Shown here: piece after piece, positions 11,541 through 22,216 of the stretch
Numbering within the stretch: position 1 is the stretch's first letter
Layout of the letters: each line of letters starts with the position of its first letter
Origin: Megascapheus bottae
Taxonomy: Eukaryota; Chordata; Mammalia; Rodentia; Geomyidae
NCBI GenBank assembly: GCA_024803745.1
Contig: JANJXV010000010.1
Location: forward strand, 31,579,525-31,643,524
Direction of reading: 5' to 3'
Length of the DNA: 64,000 nucleotides
Program-made: the position numbers and the translations under genes
The notes under the pieces: generated by a model
What the model saw: the letters and a program-made list of their open reading frames with translations, nothing else
What the model was told of the DNA's origin: nothing
Databases searched by the model: none

Positions 11541-12204
11541 GGAAGAATATGGTAATGAAATGACTGGTCTAGTTAAATATTAATATTAATATTAATAAAA
11601 GTGAGCATTATATGAACATTTATATCATGTGAAGAAACTCGACATGTTTAGTACTCTGGCCATTGATAGTGAAAACAAACATTGTTTAAATGCAGGCAGT
11701 TAGATTTTATGCTAGGAAATGTCATTAGCAGAAGCTTCTCCTAATTTAAAACATACTTAAGAGAGAATTAATTTTGTATGCAAATGACAAAAGAAAGCAA
11801 GTATTATTTTGTCAGTTGAAGTGGCACCCCTGTAAGCTATAGAAAAATCATAGCCTATAATTCACTTAGTTCTATAGTTTTATAAAATTTTGCAAACTCT
11901 GGCATTACAAATGTTACAAACTCTCATTTGAGAGTTTCTTAATATTCTTATTTTTCAACTTGTCTAGTTTTATAAACTGTTATTGTAAGGTAGTGTGAGT
12001 GCTTTCAAATTCACCCACTCCGTTTGTGTAGTGGATTTAGTTTTTTAGGAGATATGACTACTATTTCTTTCCTTACTGAAAGCCTTTTACAGTGAAAAAA
12101 ATTGTTTAATCTATCTTTATCCAGACATTGAAATCTTCCAAGATATTGGAAAAAATCACTGTACAAAACTTACAGAAGATTGGTTTGTCTTCTCCAAACT
12201 GTCA
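11541..12204. other. Unique AT-rich intron sequence
   Basis: Nothing recognised apart from a short TAATAT run near 11576-11597. Confidence 0.4.
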
Positions 12205-12411
12205 TTACTTTTTTTTTTTTTTTTTGCCAGTCTTGGGCTTGAGCTCAGGGCCTGAGCACTGTCCTTGAACTTTCTCAAGGCTAGAGCTCTACCACTTGAG
12301 CCTCAGCACCACTTCCGGCTTTTTTCTCTGTATGTGGTACCGAGGACTCGAACCCGGGTCTTCATGCATGCTAGGCAAGCACTTTAACCAGTAGGCCAAA
12401 CTCCCGGCCCC
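12205..12411 (-). mobile_element. IDL-Geo SINE, young copy
   Basis: A 19-T tail followed by 'gccagtcttgggcttgagct' through to 'ccaaactcccggcccc'. Flanks read 'gtcattacttt' and 'ctcattccttt', a weak target-site duplication candidate. Confidence 0.93.
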
Positions 12412-12429
12412 TCATTCCTTTCTTTTTAA

Positions 12430-12600
12430 ATACATTTTTATTGTAATTAATAGAAGGATTACATTATATTTGCCAGATAGAAGGTGCATTACTTCACAAA
12501 CATTGCTACTCTTTCTCTTGTTTTTGTCCCCATTTCTCCCACTCCCTCCCCTCTTTATGTGCCCATTTTAGAATGGAGCCTTTTATTTGCAATGTGATTC
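12430..12600 (-). mobile_element. L1 3' end fragment
   Basis: The reverse complement of the family 3' terminus: 'tttttattgtaattaatag', 'gccagatagaaggtgcatta', then the C-rich reverse of the G-rich tract. Truncated after about 165 bp. Confidence 0.8.
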
Positions 12601-12964
12601 TACTGGGCGATAATGGGCATTGCTGATAACTGACCCAACAATAAATGCTACTTGCTTTTCTCCCCCAAACTCTGTTTTATTTGAGTCAGTGACCCCTCAC
12701 ATAACTAATAGGAAGATAATCCCAATAACAGATTTCTCTAGGTTTATAAATTAGAGCTGGGGCTAGTTGAGTGACTCAATTCTGGTCTTTTATGGCATAG
12801 AAAAATAAATCCTTTAAGGGGCTCTTGGAAATATTTACTTGATTCATAGAAAGTCAGTGAATGTGCTTTCTTTATAACCATGTTTTGGGGGGTATCTATG
12901 GGATTCCAATGGCTACTGGCATGTGCTACCTTTCCTCCAAATATGTCACCATCAAGAATGGAGG
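12601..12964. other. Unique intron sequence
   Basis: No feature recognised. Confidence 0.4.
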
Positions 12965-13045
12965 AGATAATTGGGGATGTAACTCAGAAGTTCAATGCTG
13001 GTTCAGCATGAACAAAACCCTGAGTTTGTTCCTAAGACAAGAGAG
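12965..13045 (+). mobile_element. ID-like SINE monomer, degraded
   Basis: 'ttggggatgtaactcagaag ... ggttcagcatgaac ... accctgagtttgttcctaag' keeps the outline of an ID element. The purine repeat that follows was probably seeded in its tail. Confidence 0.5.
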
Positions 13046-13155
13046 GGGGGGAGGGGGGGAGGGAGGGAAGGAAGGTAGGAAGGAAGGAAGAAGGAAGGAA
13101 GGAAGGAAGGAAGGAAGGAAGGAAGGAAGGAAGGAAGGAAGGAAGGGGAGAAGAA
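13040..13155. repeat. (GGAA)n purine tract
   Basis: GA/GGGA then about 20 GGAA/GAAG units. The Lys/Glu/Gly-rich and opposite Ser/Pro/Leu-rich open frames here are artefacts of the repeat. Confidence 0.97.
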
Positions 13156-13264
13156 TGAAACATAAGACCTTGAAGATATTTCTCAATTTCTTAAAACCCT
13201 TAATATCTTTTACTTAGACAACTCAGGGAACTAACAAAATTTGAAAGACTAAGTGGATTGAAAA

Positions 13265-13520
13265 GCCGAAATTCCTCACAGTTCTGGAGCCAGGAATATC
13301 CAATTTCAAGATGGGTTTCTGGCATGCAGCTGCCTATTTTCTTGATATGCCCTCAAAGGATCTTGGTGTAAAAGCTTTGCAAAGAGAAATGGTGTTCTTC
13401 CTTTATATGGCTAGCTATTAATCCACTTAGATTTGGATCTCATCTTTACAACCTCTTGTAATCTTAATGATTCCTCCAAGCTCTATCCACGTTTAATCTA
13501 CCACACTGGAATTAGGGCTT
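13265..13520 (-). repeat. MLT1-like LTR fragment
   Basis: 'tcacagttctggagccagga' and 'cacactggaattagggctt' sit at the two ends, in the order of a reversed MLT1-type LTR. It stops where the next LTR begins. Confidence 0.5.
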
Positions 13521-13522
13521 TG

Positions 13523-13915
13523 TGATGGCTAATTTTGATTGTCAACTTGATTAGACTGAAAGCTGTCAAAGAGATTAGGAAAGCCTATTTCTGACTGTGT
13601 CTGTGAGAGTATTTCTAGAGTGGATTAAGATATGCTCTGAATGTGGGCCACACTATCCACTAGGCATGGGGCCTAAACAGAAAAGGGAAAGTAGGAAAAA
13701 GAAGTCACACTCTACTTCCAAGGGGTCATGAGGCAAGCAGGGGGTCCACTATGTACCTTTGCTGCCATATTGCTCTCCCTCTCATCATGCTCTGAGCAAT
13801 GGAGCCCTGACTACAACCTAAAACTTCAGATTTATATAATCCAAATTAAATCCTATTACATTCTCCTCTCAGTTATCTGTCCCAGTGACAAAAACACTGA
13901 AGAACATAGTCTTTA
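13523..13915 (+). repeat. MLT2-like LTR (ERVL)
   Basis: It starts 'tgtgatggctaattttgatt', then 'gtcaacttgattagactga', 'aatgtgggccacactatcca' and 'gagcaatggagccctgacta', in the order of ERVL MLT2-type LTRs. No internal ERV coding remains here. Confidence 0.6.
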
Positions 13916-15401
<1,486 letters not shown>

Positions 15402-15488
15402 TCAGTACACCAATACAATGTTTCTTTAAACCAGTTCCAATTATTTCCATCATCTTCCTCTTAGTATTAACTTTAAAAGGCAATATGA

Positions 15489-15681
15489 GCCGGGAGTTTG
15501 GCCTAGTGGTTAAAGTGCTTGCCTAGCATGCATGAAGACCTGGGTTCGATTCCTCGCTACCACAAACATAGAAAAAAAAAGCCGGAAGTGGTGCTGAGGC
15601 TCAAGTGGTAGAGCTCTAGCCTTGAGAAAGTCCAAGGACAGTGCTCAGGCCCTGAGCTCAAGCCCAGGACTGGCAAAAAAA
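15489..15681 (+). mobile_element. IDL-Geo SINE, young copy, antisense to RNLS
   Basis: It starts 'gccgggagtttggcctagtg', with a perfect-looking pol III B box (ggttcgattcc), the Geo half, and a 3' end 'ggactggc' plus A tail. A 14-bp target-site duplication (aaaaggcaatatga) is at 15475-15488 and 15682-15695. It lies 137 bp upstream of the RNLS exon in transcription order and is inverted relative to the gene. Confidence 0.96.
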
Positions 15682-15918
15682 AAAAGGCAATATGAAATAG
15701 TTTGAGTTTTAACTTCTTTTCAGAATGATCACTGATGCTGGGGGAGTTATTTTTCATTTGGCAAAGGCCTACACTTGTTTGAGTGGCTATCAAAGCTCTC
15801 AACGTCTGGTTCTCAGTGGCTTTTCTAGACTGATCCTATTCCATCACTGGACTTTGATCCTTTGACTGTCTAGAAACACACATATTTTGTGTACAGACCA
15901 TCTACTATATGTCAGGCT

Positions 15919-16518
15919 TTTTTCATATATTTTTTATTGTAATTAATAGAAGGGTTATATTATATTCGCCAGATAGAAGGTGCATTACTTCACATACATT
16001 GATACCCTTTCTCATGTCTTGGTCCCCATTTCCCTGCCCCCCGCCCCTACCTCTCATCTTGTTTTCCCCCCTTCCCTATCCAATTTCAAATAACCAAATA
16101 CCAATATATCCAATATGTCAGATAACAAAGTGAGATACTATAACAATATGAGCTAACCAAGCAAAAGAGATGAGAGATAACATAGTACATTAAGGACAAC
16201 AATCATTCATTATATGGCTTTTGTTTCTATATCCTAGAGGTCCTTTCTTTCTTTTCTTTTCTTTTTTTTTTTTTTTGCCAGTCCTGGGCTTGAGTGCAGG
16301 GCCTGAGCACTGTCCTTGGACTTTCCTCAAGGCTAGTGTTCTACCGTGAGCCACCGCACCGCTTTTTCTATGTATGTGGTACCGAGGAATTGAACCTGGG
16401 TCTTCTTGCATGCTAGGCAGGCCCTCTACCACTAGGCCAAACTCCTGGCACCCTAGAGGTCCTTTCATTTAGCATCATACTGTATGGCCTTATGGATCTA
16501 GGTTTTGCTGTATGGCCT
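15919..16518 (-). mobile_element. L1 3' end, reverse, with a nested SINE
   Basis: 'ttattgtaattaatagaagg' gives the reversed terminus, followed by the C-rich reverse of the G-rich tract (16023-16048) and the rest of the 3' UTR. An imperfect 11-bp duplication (tatgtcaggct / tatgtcatgct, 10 of 11) lies at 15908-15918 and 16519-16529. An IDL-Geo interrupts it. Confidence 0.88.
16248..16451 (-). mobile_element. IDL-Geo SINE nested in L1
   Basis: A TTTC/T-rich tail, then the reversed element, slightly diverged ('gagccaccgcaccgcttttt' has lost bases). A perfect 15-bp duplication (cctagaggtcctttc) is at 16233-16247 and 16452-16466. Confidence 0.94.
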
Positions 16519-16529
16519 TATGTCATGCT

Positions 16530-16842
16530 AAATATGTGACATAGTATTTTAGTCTATCATCACAAGCAAGGAGACTGTGTTCCACCCATCATGACTTCTT
16601 AAAATTCTCATACCACATAACAATTTTGTCATCTCTCCACTAGTAGATCTTATTAGGTCCTTCAGCAAAAGGATCACACCGTGGTCGTTTTTGTTACATG
16701 CACTTTCCTACTCACTAAAGGCACAAGGATGGAACTATAAAGGGAAAGAAAGGGAAACACAGACATGCAATGAGTTGATACAGTTAATCTCTGAACACAG
16801 TGTCTAAGCAATAATGTAAAAAACAGGAAAAAAAAGAATTGT
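16530..16842. other. Short unique stretch between two L1 ends
   Basis: No feature recognised. Confidence 0.4.
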
Positions 16843-16857
16843 AAGAATTGGGTTCAA

Positions 16858-17401
16858 TGGAATTCTATGCTGCTGTCAGAAAGAACGACATCGCCCCATT
16901 TGTTAGGAAATGGAAAGACTTAGAAAAAATCATATTAAGTGAAGTAAGCCAGACTCAAAGGAACTTAGGCTCAATGGGCTCTCCTAGCAGAGCCCTTGGG
17001 CTCTCCTAGCAGCGATTTGCAATAGAGCAAAACCTTGATACAAAAGGCCATATAGTATGACACTAAATGAAAGGATCTCTAGGATATAGAAACATAAGCC
17101 ATATAATGAGTGATTGTTGTCCTTAATGTACTATGTTATCTCTCATCTCTTTTGCTGTCCCTTGGTTATCTCATATTGTTACAGTATCTCACTTTGTTAC
17201 CTGATATATCGGATATATTTGTATTTGGTTATTTGAAATTGGATAGGGAAGGGGGGAAAACAAGATGAGGGGTGGGGGGAGGAGGGAAATGGGTAACAAG
17301 ACAGGTGGAAGGGTATCAATGTATGTGAATTAATGCACCTTCTGTCTGGCAAATATCATATAACCCTTCTATTAATTACAATAAAAAATATATGAGAAAA
17401 A
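16858..17401 (+). mobile_element. L1 3' end, 5'-truncated
   Basis: It begins 'tggaattctatgctgctgtc' (L1 tail-of-ORF2/3' UTR type), runs through the family 3' UTR and ends 'attacaataaaaaatatatg'. A 15-bp duplication with one mismatch (aagaattgggttcaa / aagaattgggtgcaa) lies at 16843-16857 and 17402-17416. An internal 16-bp word (tgggctctcctagcag) is repeated at 16975 and 16997. The G-rich tract is at 17269-17293. Confidence 0.9.
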
Positions 17402-17424
17402 AAGAATTGGGTGCAACTGTTGAT

Positions 17425-17600
17425 TTTGTCACTTACTATGTAGCATTGTTTAAGCGACTTAATCACTCTGAATATAGTTTCGTTGTCTATAACTGACAAT
17501 ATTTGGACAAACTACATTATTGTGTTGTGAGGATGAGATAAAATGATGTATAGCACAGTGCTTGGTTCATAACAAATGTTCACTAAATAGCAACCTTTTA
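17425..17600 (+). repeat. MIR element
   Basis: 'tgttgattttgtcacttact ... taagcgacttaatcactctg ... gttgtgaggatgagataaaa ... gcacagtgcttggttcataa' follows the MIR consensus order closely. Confidence 0.8.
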
Positions 17601-17934
17601 TATAATAGACAAACATATTTAGGAAACTGAGACAGCAATATAAAAAAGAAGATAATACAATGATGCAAAAGAAAAAATACTCAAATGCTTAAATTCTCAT
17701 CTCTACTCCACCCTGATAATTATCTCAGATAGCTGCTTATTCATATATGTTCAGCCCTGTTATTTAGAGACTGAGAGTCTCAATAATAGGAAACAACTTT
17801 ATTTAAATCTTTGCAAGTGATTTTAGGTGTAGAAAGAGTCAGGAAAGGGAATTTAATAAGTAATCATTGTATTAGAACCTCATATAATTTTAGGTGGTAT
17901 CTGAATTAACATTTCAGAATCAGGGTATCACTTT
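17601..17934. other. Unique intron sequence
   Basis: No feature recognised. Confidence 0.35.
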
Positions 17935-18055
17935 AATTTTCACCAAAGCCCTGCCAAGATAGGTATCTAATCATCCTCACTTTATATCTTTGGGAAACTG
18001 AGTTTTAGAAAGGTAACCTGCCCTCGATTCCACTGTGCCTACAATGAAGAGTCAA
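17935..18055 (-). repeat. MIR fragment
   Basis: 'gccctgccaagataggtatc', 'ttgggaaactgagttttaga' and 'aaggtaacctgccctcgatt' match the reversed MIR core. Confidence 0.6.
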
Positions 18056-18511
18056 GAGGAATCTAGAGTGCCCACACTAGAATCATGGAAAAATCTTCAC
18101 TACCTCAGACTTGCCCCTGCTTATCTTAGTTTCAAAGTGGACTCAAACACTGTTTTGTTCTCTGACATTAATAGGTATCTTGTATACACAAATAAAAGTC
18201 ATTGTTCCCTTCAACCATCATTTTCTGTCTTATTAAAAATTTTAACTACTTGATGAATGCATGTTCTTCTGACATTAACGTCATTACAGTCAATGAATTT
18301 GGCATTTCATTTTTATTATTAAAATTTTGTTTTCCAAGTTATGGCTTGGTGTTAATGCTTACTGTTCTCTGAGAAGAGGTAAAAAACAAAGACAATAGCA
18401 AGTAAGTTTGTACCACCAAGTTCCCCTTTTTTAAAGTTAACAACCAGCCAGATAAAAGCAACAAACAAACAAAAACACAAAACACAAAACTCCCAAACAA
18501 AAAAAAAAATG
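18056..18511. other. Unique intron sequence
   Basis: No feature recognised. A-rich simple sequence begins near 18460. Confidence 0.35.
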
Positions 18512-18775
18512 CTGGGTGCTAATGGCTTATGCCTGTAACACTAGCTACCCAGGAAGCTGAGAACTGAGATTGTGGTTCAAAGCCAGCCCAGGAAGGAAAG
18601 TCTCTGAGACTTTTATCTCCAGTTAATCACAGAAAAATCTGGAAGGCATCTCCATGGAATCACAGAAAAATCCGGAAGTTGTGCTGTGGCTCTGGTAATA
18701 GAGGAGTAGCCTTGAACAAAAGGAACCCAGGCAACACCCAGGTTCATAGTTCCCTAGGACAGGCAAAATAAACAA
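18512..18775 (+). mobile_element. B1-Geo type SINE
   Basis: Head 'gctgggtgctaatggcttat', 'cctgtaacactagctaccca', 'ggaagctgagaactgagatt' is 7SL/B1-like. The joint is 'ttatctccagttaatcacag'. The right half 'aatccggaagttgtgctgtg ... gacaggcaaaataaac' is the Geo unit. The joint is duplicated (cacagaaaaatc... at 18628 and 18660). Confidence 0.88.
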
Positions 18776-20589
18776 ACAAATAAATAAATTAACCAAATAC
18801 AGCTGTGCAGCAAGTTATCTAGAAAGAGAAAGGACCTCAGTTTTCTTTTTAAAGCCAAACTAAGGATCACTCAGATTCATCATCAAATTGGACCTTCTCT
18901 TATCCCCACTGATAGTTGTGCATTTAGCTAATTTTTAGCCACAATGTCAAGTGGTAATTCCTATTGGACAGCTCTTTGAAAAGGGAATAAGCATCTTTAC
19001 AGAGAGAATGAATAAGCTTAAACATCCTTCTTTGAAGAGGGATGGCTACAGTTGATGCTGAGAACAGGAACTTCTAAGACTTCTGACAGAAGTTATCTCA
19101 AGATTAGGACATATGTAAAGTTATACAGGCAAGACCTAACAACATCATCTCATGTTTTATGAAAAAAAAATCCTTATGCAAAATGATGCAGGAACTAGAC
19201 CTCCCAAGCACATACATTGGTAAACAAAGTCACTATCACATATTCACAAAGCACATTTTGGAGGGATGGGGCATTTAGAGACATAGGCAGAAGACTTTAG
19301 CATAGAGGAAAACAGAGGCTGGAATATGGATTTCTTGGGCTCCTTCCTGTTTCTTAAATGCTGGTAAATGCTGAGTTCCTCCATAGCCCCCTGGCTCTAA
19401 CTCTTCTGGGATATTGCTAACCTTTTCTTCCCTCGTTCACACATTAGGCTTAAGGAGAGCAACACACATTAGGCTTAAGGAGAGCTTCCTGCTCACTTGT
19501 TTCTGGGTGTTACAATATCCTTTGTTGGTTGCCTTAATTCTGCCCTGGTTTTGGCTTAGTAAATGCCTCTTCAGCAAATTCTGTCAGTAAAACTTTTTCA
19601 AAGTACAACCTCTTTCTTACTGAGCTCCTAACTGAAACAATACTGAAAAAAAAATCTTCTCCATCTTCTAGGAAAGCATTCTGAAAGGAAGTATGACACA
19701 TTCCGTACTTATGCAGTGATAGAGATCAATTTCCTAAAATCCAATCCTTGGGTACAGGAGTAAACCAAATGAAAATATTTTGTAATCTATGAAGGTCTGT
19801 GTTACTTTAAAAGGAAGCAAGGTACTAGTGTCAATTGTATTTCTCTTCATGTACTATAGACTTTTGGGGCATGATAATAAATATTTCAATGTTTATAATA
19901 AAAAACACCTTTGAGTATTAATACATCATTTATCACTGATATTATAGTTCATGGTAAACAATGCTTACATTGATATTTTGTGTGCACAAAACCTTAGCCT
20001 CCCACCAGAAGTTTGTTTATAGTTAGTTACAAACCATTGCTAGTTTCCTGATTTAGCAGAAGGACAGTTGAAGTTAGGAGGTAAATTATCATAACTGATG
20101 AAGGGAAATAGCTCTTGCTTATTGTTTTTATCTTGTATGTTGAATTCTAAGAATGTCAAAACATTGTATTTACTGATTCAACATCAGTCTATCTAGTTCT
20201 GTAGATACACAAAAATAACAGCATCTTAGCCAGAATGTCTAATTTTTCCCTTACTCAAAATGGCTGGAAAAATCACGGTGAAAGATCCATTTTCCATAAA
20301 TAATTCACAGAAGAGTTTGAAATTTTACCATTCACGAGCATTCCAATTTGTAAAAGCATTCCCTTTGTGTAAAAGCATCACAGAATCATCTTGTTTCACT
20401 TCACCTGGAATAAATTGAACGTTCACTTGGACTCTGTAGGTACAGAAGTCATTAAGCCTAGGAGCACAGTTTCAGAAATAGTTTTGGCAAGCAATAAATC
20501 TAGAGTTTATTGGTGACAGACTTCAGCGGTTTTATCTCTGTGGTATTTCCCTGGGGAAATATGTTTTACCCTGAGAGGTATCTCTGGAG
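18776..20589. other. Mostly unique intron sequence
   Basis: No gene seen. The only structure noted is a 25-bp tandem duplication at 19438-19485. Confidence 0.4.
19438..19485. repeat. 25-bp tandem duplication
   Basis: The word cacacattaggcttaaggag (with its following gagc) occurs twice with a 25-bp period and no mismatch. Confidence 0.9.
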
Positions 20590-20755
20590 TCAGGAAAATT
20601 TGGGTTTGAATTCGGATTCTGACATTTGTATGACCTTAGTCAAGTTACTTAATCTGTCTTAGCATTTGTTTTCCTGTAAAAGAAGAATAGTGCCTCTCTT
20701 TAAGGATTATTAAGAAAATGTAATAATAGAAAAGACAATACCTAGTATTTATTAT
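20590..20755 (+). repeat. MIR element
   Basis: 'tgggtttgaattcggattct', 'tgaccttagtcaagttactt' and 'aatctgtcttagcatttg' are the classic MIR series. Confidence 0.85.
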
Positions 20756-20774
20756 GAGTCTTATAAAACCCCAA

Positions 20775-21297
20775 TATTGTAGTACTTTAAAAATCTTTGG
20801 CCCATCTTTTAATGGGATGGTTGTTTCTTTGGAGATTAGTTTTGGAGTGATTCAATTTTTTGAGCTGTTGATATATTTTAGATATGAGGCCTTTGTCTGT
20901 TGTATGGTTAGTGAAGATCTTCTCCCATTCTGTAGGCTTTCTAGTTACTTTGCTGGCTTTGTCTTTTGCCATACAGAAGCTCTGCAGTTTAATGCAGTCA
21001 TACTTATCCAGACTTTCTCTGATTTGTTGTGTTTCTGGGTCCTTAATGTACTATGTTATCCCTTGGTTATCTCATATGATTACAGTATTTTACTTTGTTA
21101 TCTGGTATACGGTATATATGCTTATTTGGTTATTTGAAATTGAATAGAGAAGGGGGAAAACAAGATGAGGGCTGGGGTGGGGGGAGGGAAATGGGGACCA
21201 AGACATGAGAAAGGGTATCAATGTTTGTGAATTAATGCACCTTCTATCTGGCAAATAGCATGTAACCCTTCTATTAATTACAATAAAATACTTGAAA
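20775..21297 (+). mobile_element. L1 with 5' inversion; ORF2 remnant in reverse
   Basis: The minus strand of about 20780-21038 encodes a remnant of the ORF2 C-terminal region (MAKDKASKV, then EWEKIFTNHTTDKGLIS, ending RWAKDF in one frame). From about 21039 the plus strand switches to the family 3' UTR ('ccttaatgtactatgttatc') and runs to 'attacaataaaatacttg'. Opposed segments meeting inside one L1 with a single 3' terminus mean a twin-primed inversion. A possible imperfect duplication (tactttaaaaatct / tacttgaaataaaatct) flanks it. Plus-strand open frames over the inverted part are shadows. Confidence 0.88.
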
Positions 21298-21884
21298 TAA
21301 AATCTGTAAGAGGAAAAGTCTGGGTGATTGGGGTGGTGAATATAATTGAAATGTATTATGTATGTATGAAAATAGCATAATGAGATGTACTAAAACAGTT
21401 AAAAAAGAGGAAGAGACCAGAGAGTGGCTAAAAAAATGCAACATTCGATAGGATACAAGCGACATAAGTATGCATGTATATAATTATCTTAATAAAACCC
21501 CTCTATACAATTAATGAATGTTAATGAAAAATTTTCAAGAGTCTTCACAGGTGCTTTGGGCAACTGTGTATGTAAGCGCTAAAGGTCTACTTCAGGGCCT
21601 TGCTCTTGCTGTCACTGTCACTGAATTACATTTCCAGCCTTGGTCGTTTATTATTGTTGAAACATATTAAAATAGTACCAAAGCAAAAAACATCTCTCTG
21701 GTTGGCAAAGTCATTTTGTTTTTCTGACCAATGGATAAGAACCATCAAAACAAAACCTATCTATAGTTTAGTAAATATATTAAAAGAATTCAATAACAAT
21801 TGTAGGACTCTTTGGCTATTTAGTTTTGTCTTTAAAACTGAGTAAAACCTCATATTTTAGGTCATCAGTCTAATTACATTTTTT
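21298..21884. other. Unique AT-rich intron sequence
   Basis: No gene or clear repeat. Confidence 0.35.
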
Positions 21885-22005
21885 GTTTCTCCTCATCCCT
21901 CTACTATGTAACCTACTATGTAACCTAGGCTGGCCTCAAGATTATATTCTTGGCTCAGTCTCCTAAGTGTTATGTTGGGATTACAGGTGTAAACAATCAT
22001 TATAT
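21885..22005 (-). mobile_element. 7SL/B1-like SINE monomer fragment
   Basis: 'acctaggctggcctcaagat ... ctcctaagtgttatgttggg ... attacaggtgtaaacaa' is the reverse of a B1-type monomer. Confidence 0.75.
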
Positions 22006-22164
22006 ATACATACATATTCATCATATAATATATTTATAATTCCAATAATTAGGAGACTTGTTCCCATTTCATTTTCCTATGTGTCTTATGTGCACATATA
22101 CATATTATAATATATATTCCTGAAATAGGAAAAAACTATATATACATGAGATAAGAAAAATAAA

Positions 22165-22216
22165 TACATGCATGCATGCATACATACATACATACATACA
22201 TACATACATACATACA
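22165..22216. repeat. (CATA)n microsatellite
   Basis: CATG then about ten CATA units. Confidence 0.97.

Noticed and set aside
12861..13217. 118-codon frame with a Lys-Glu-Gly-Arg repeat
   Set aside because: Generated by the GGAA tract at the end of an ID-like SINE.
15495..15560. tRNA-gene-like sequence with good A and B boxes
   Set aside because: It is the head of an IDL-Geo SINE with target-site duplications and a Geo right half, not a tRNA gene. The same holds for 28095-28160.
20754..21147. Plus-strand open frames rich in Phe/Leu/Tyr
   Set aside because: They are antisense to the L1 ORF2 remnant that explains the sequence.
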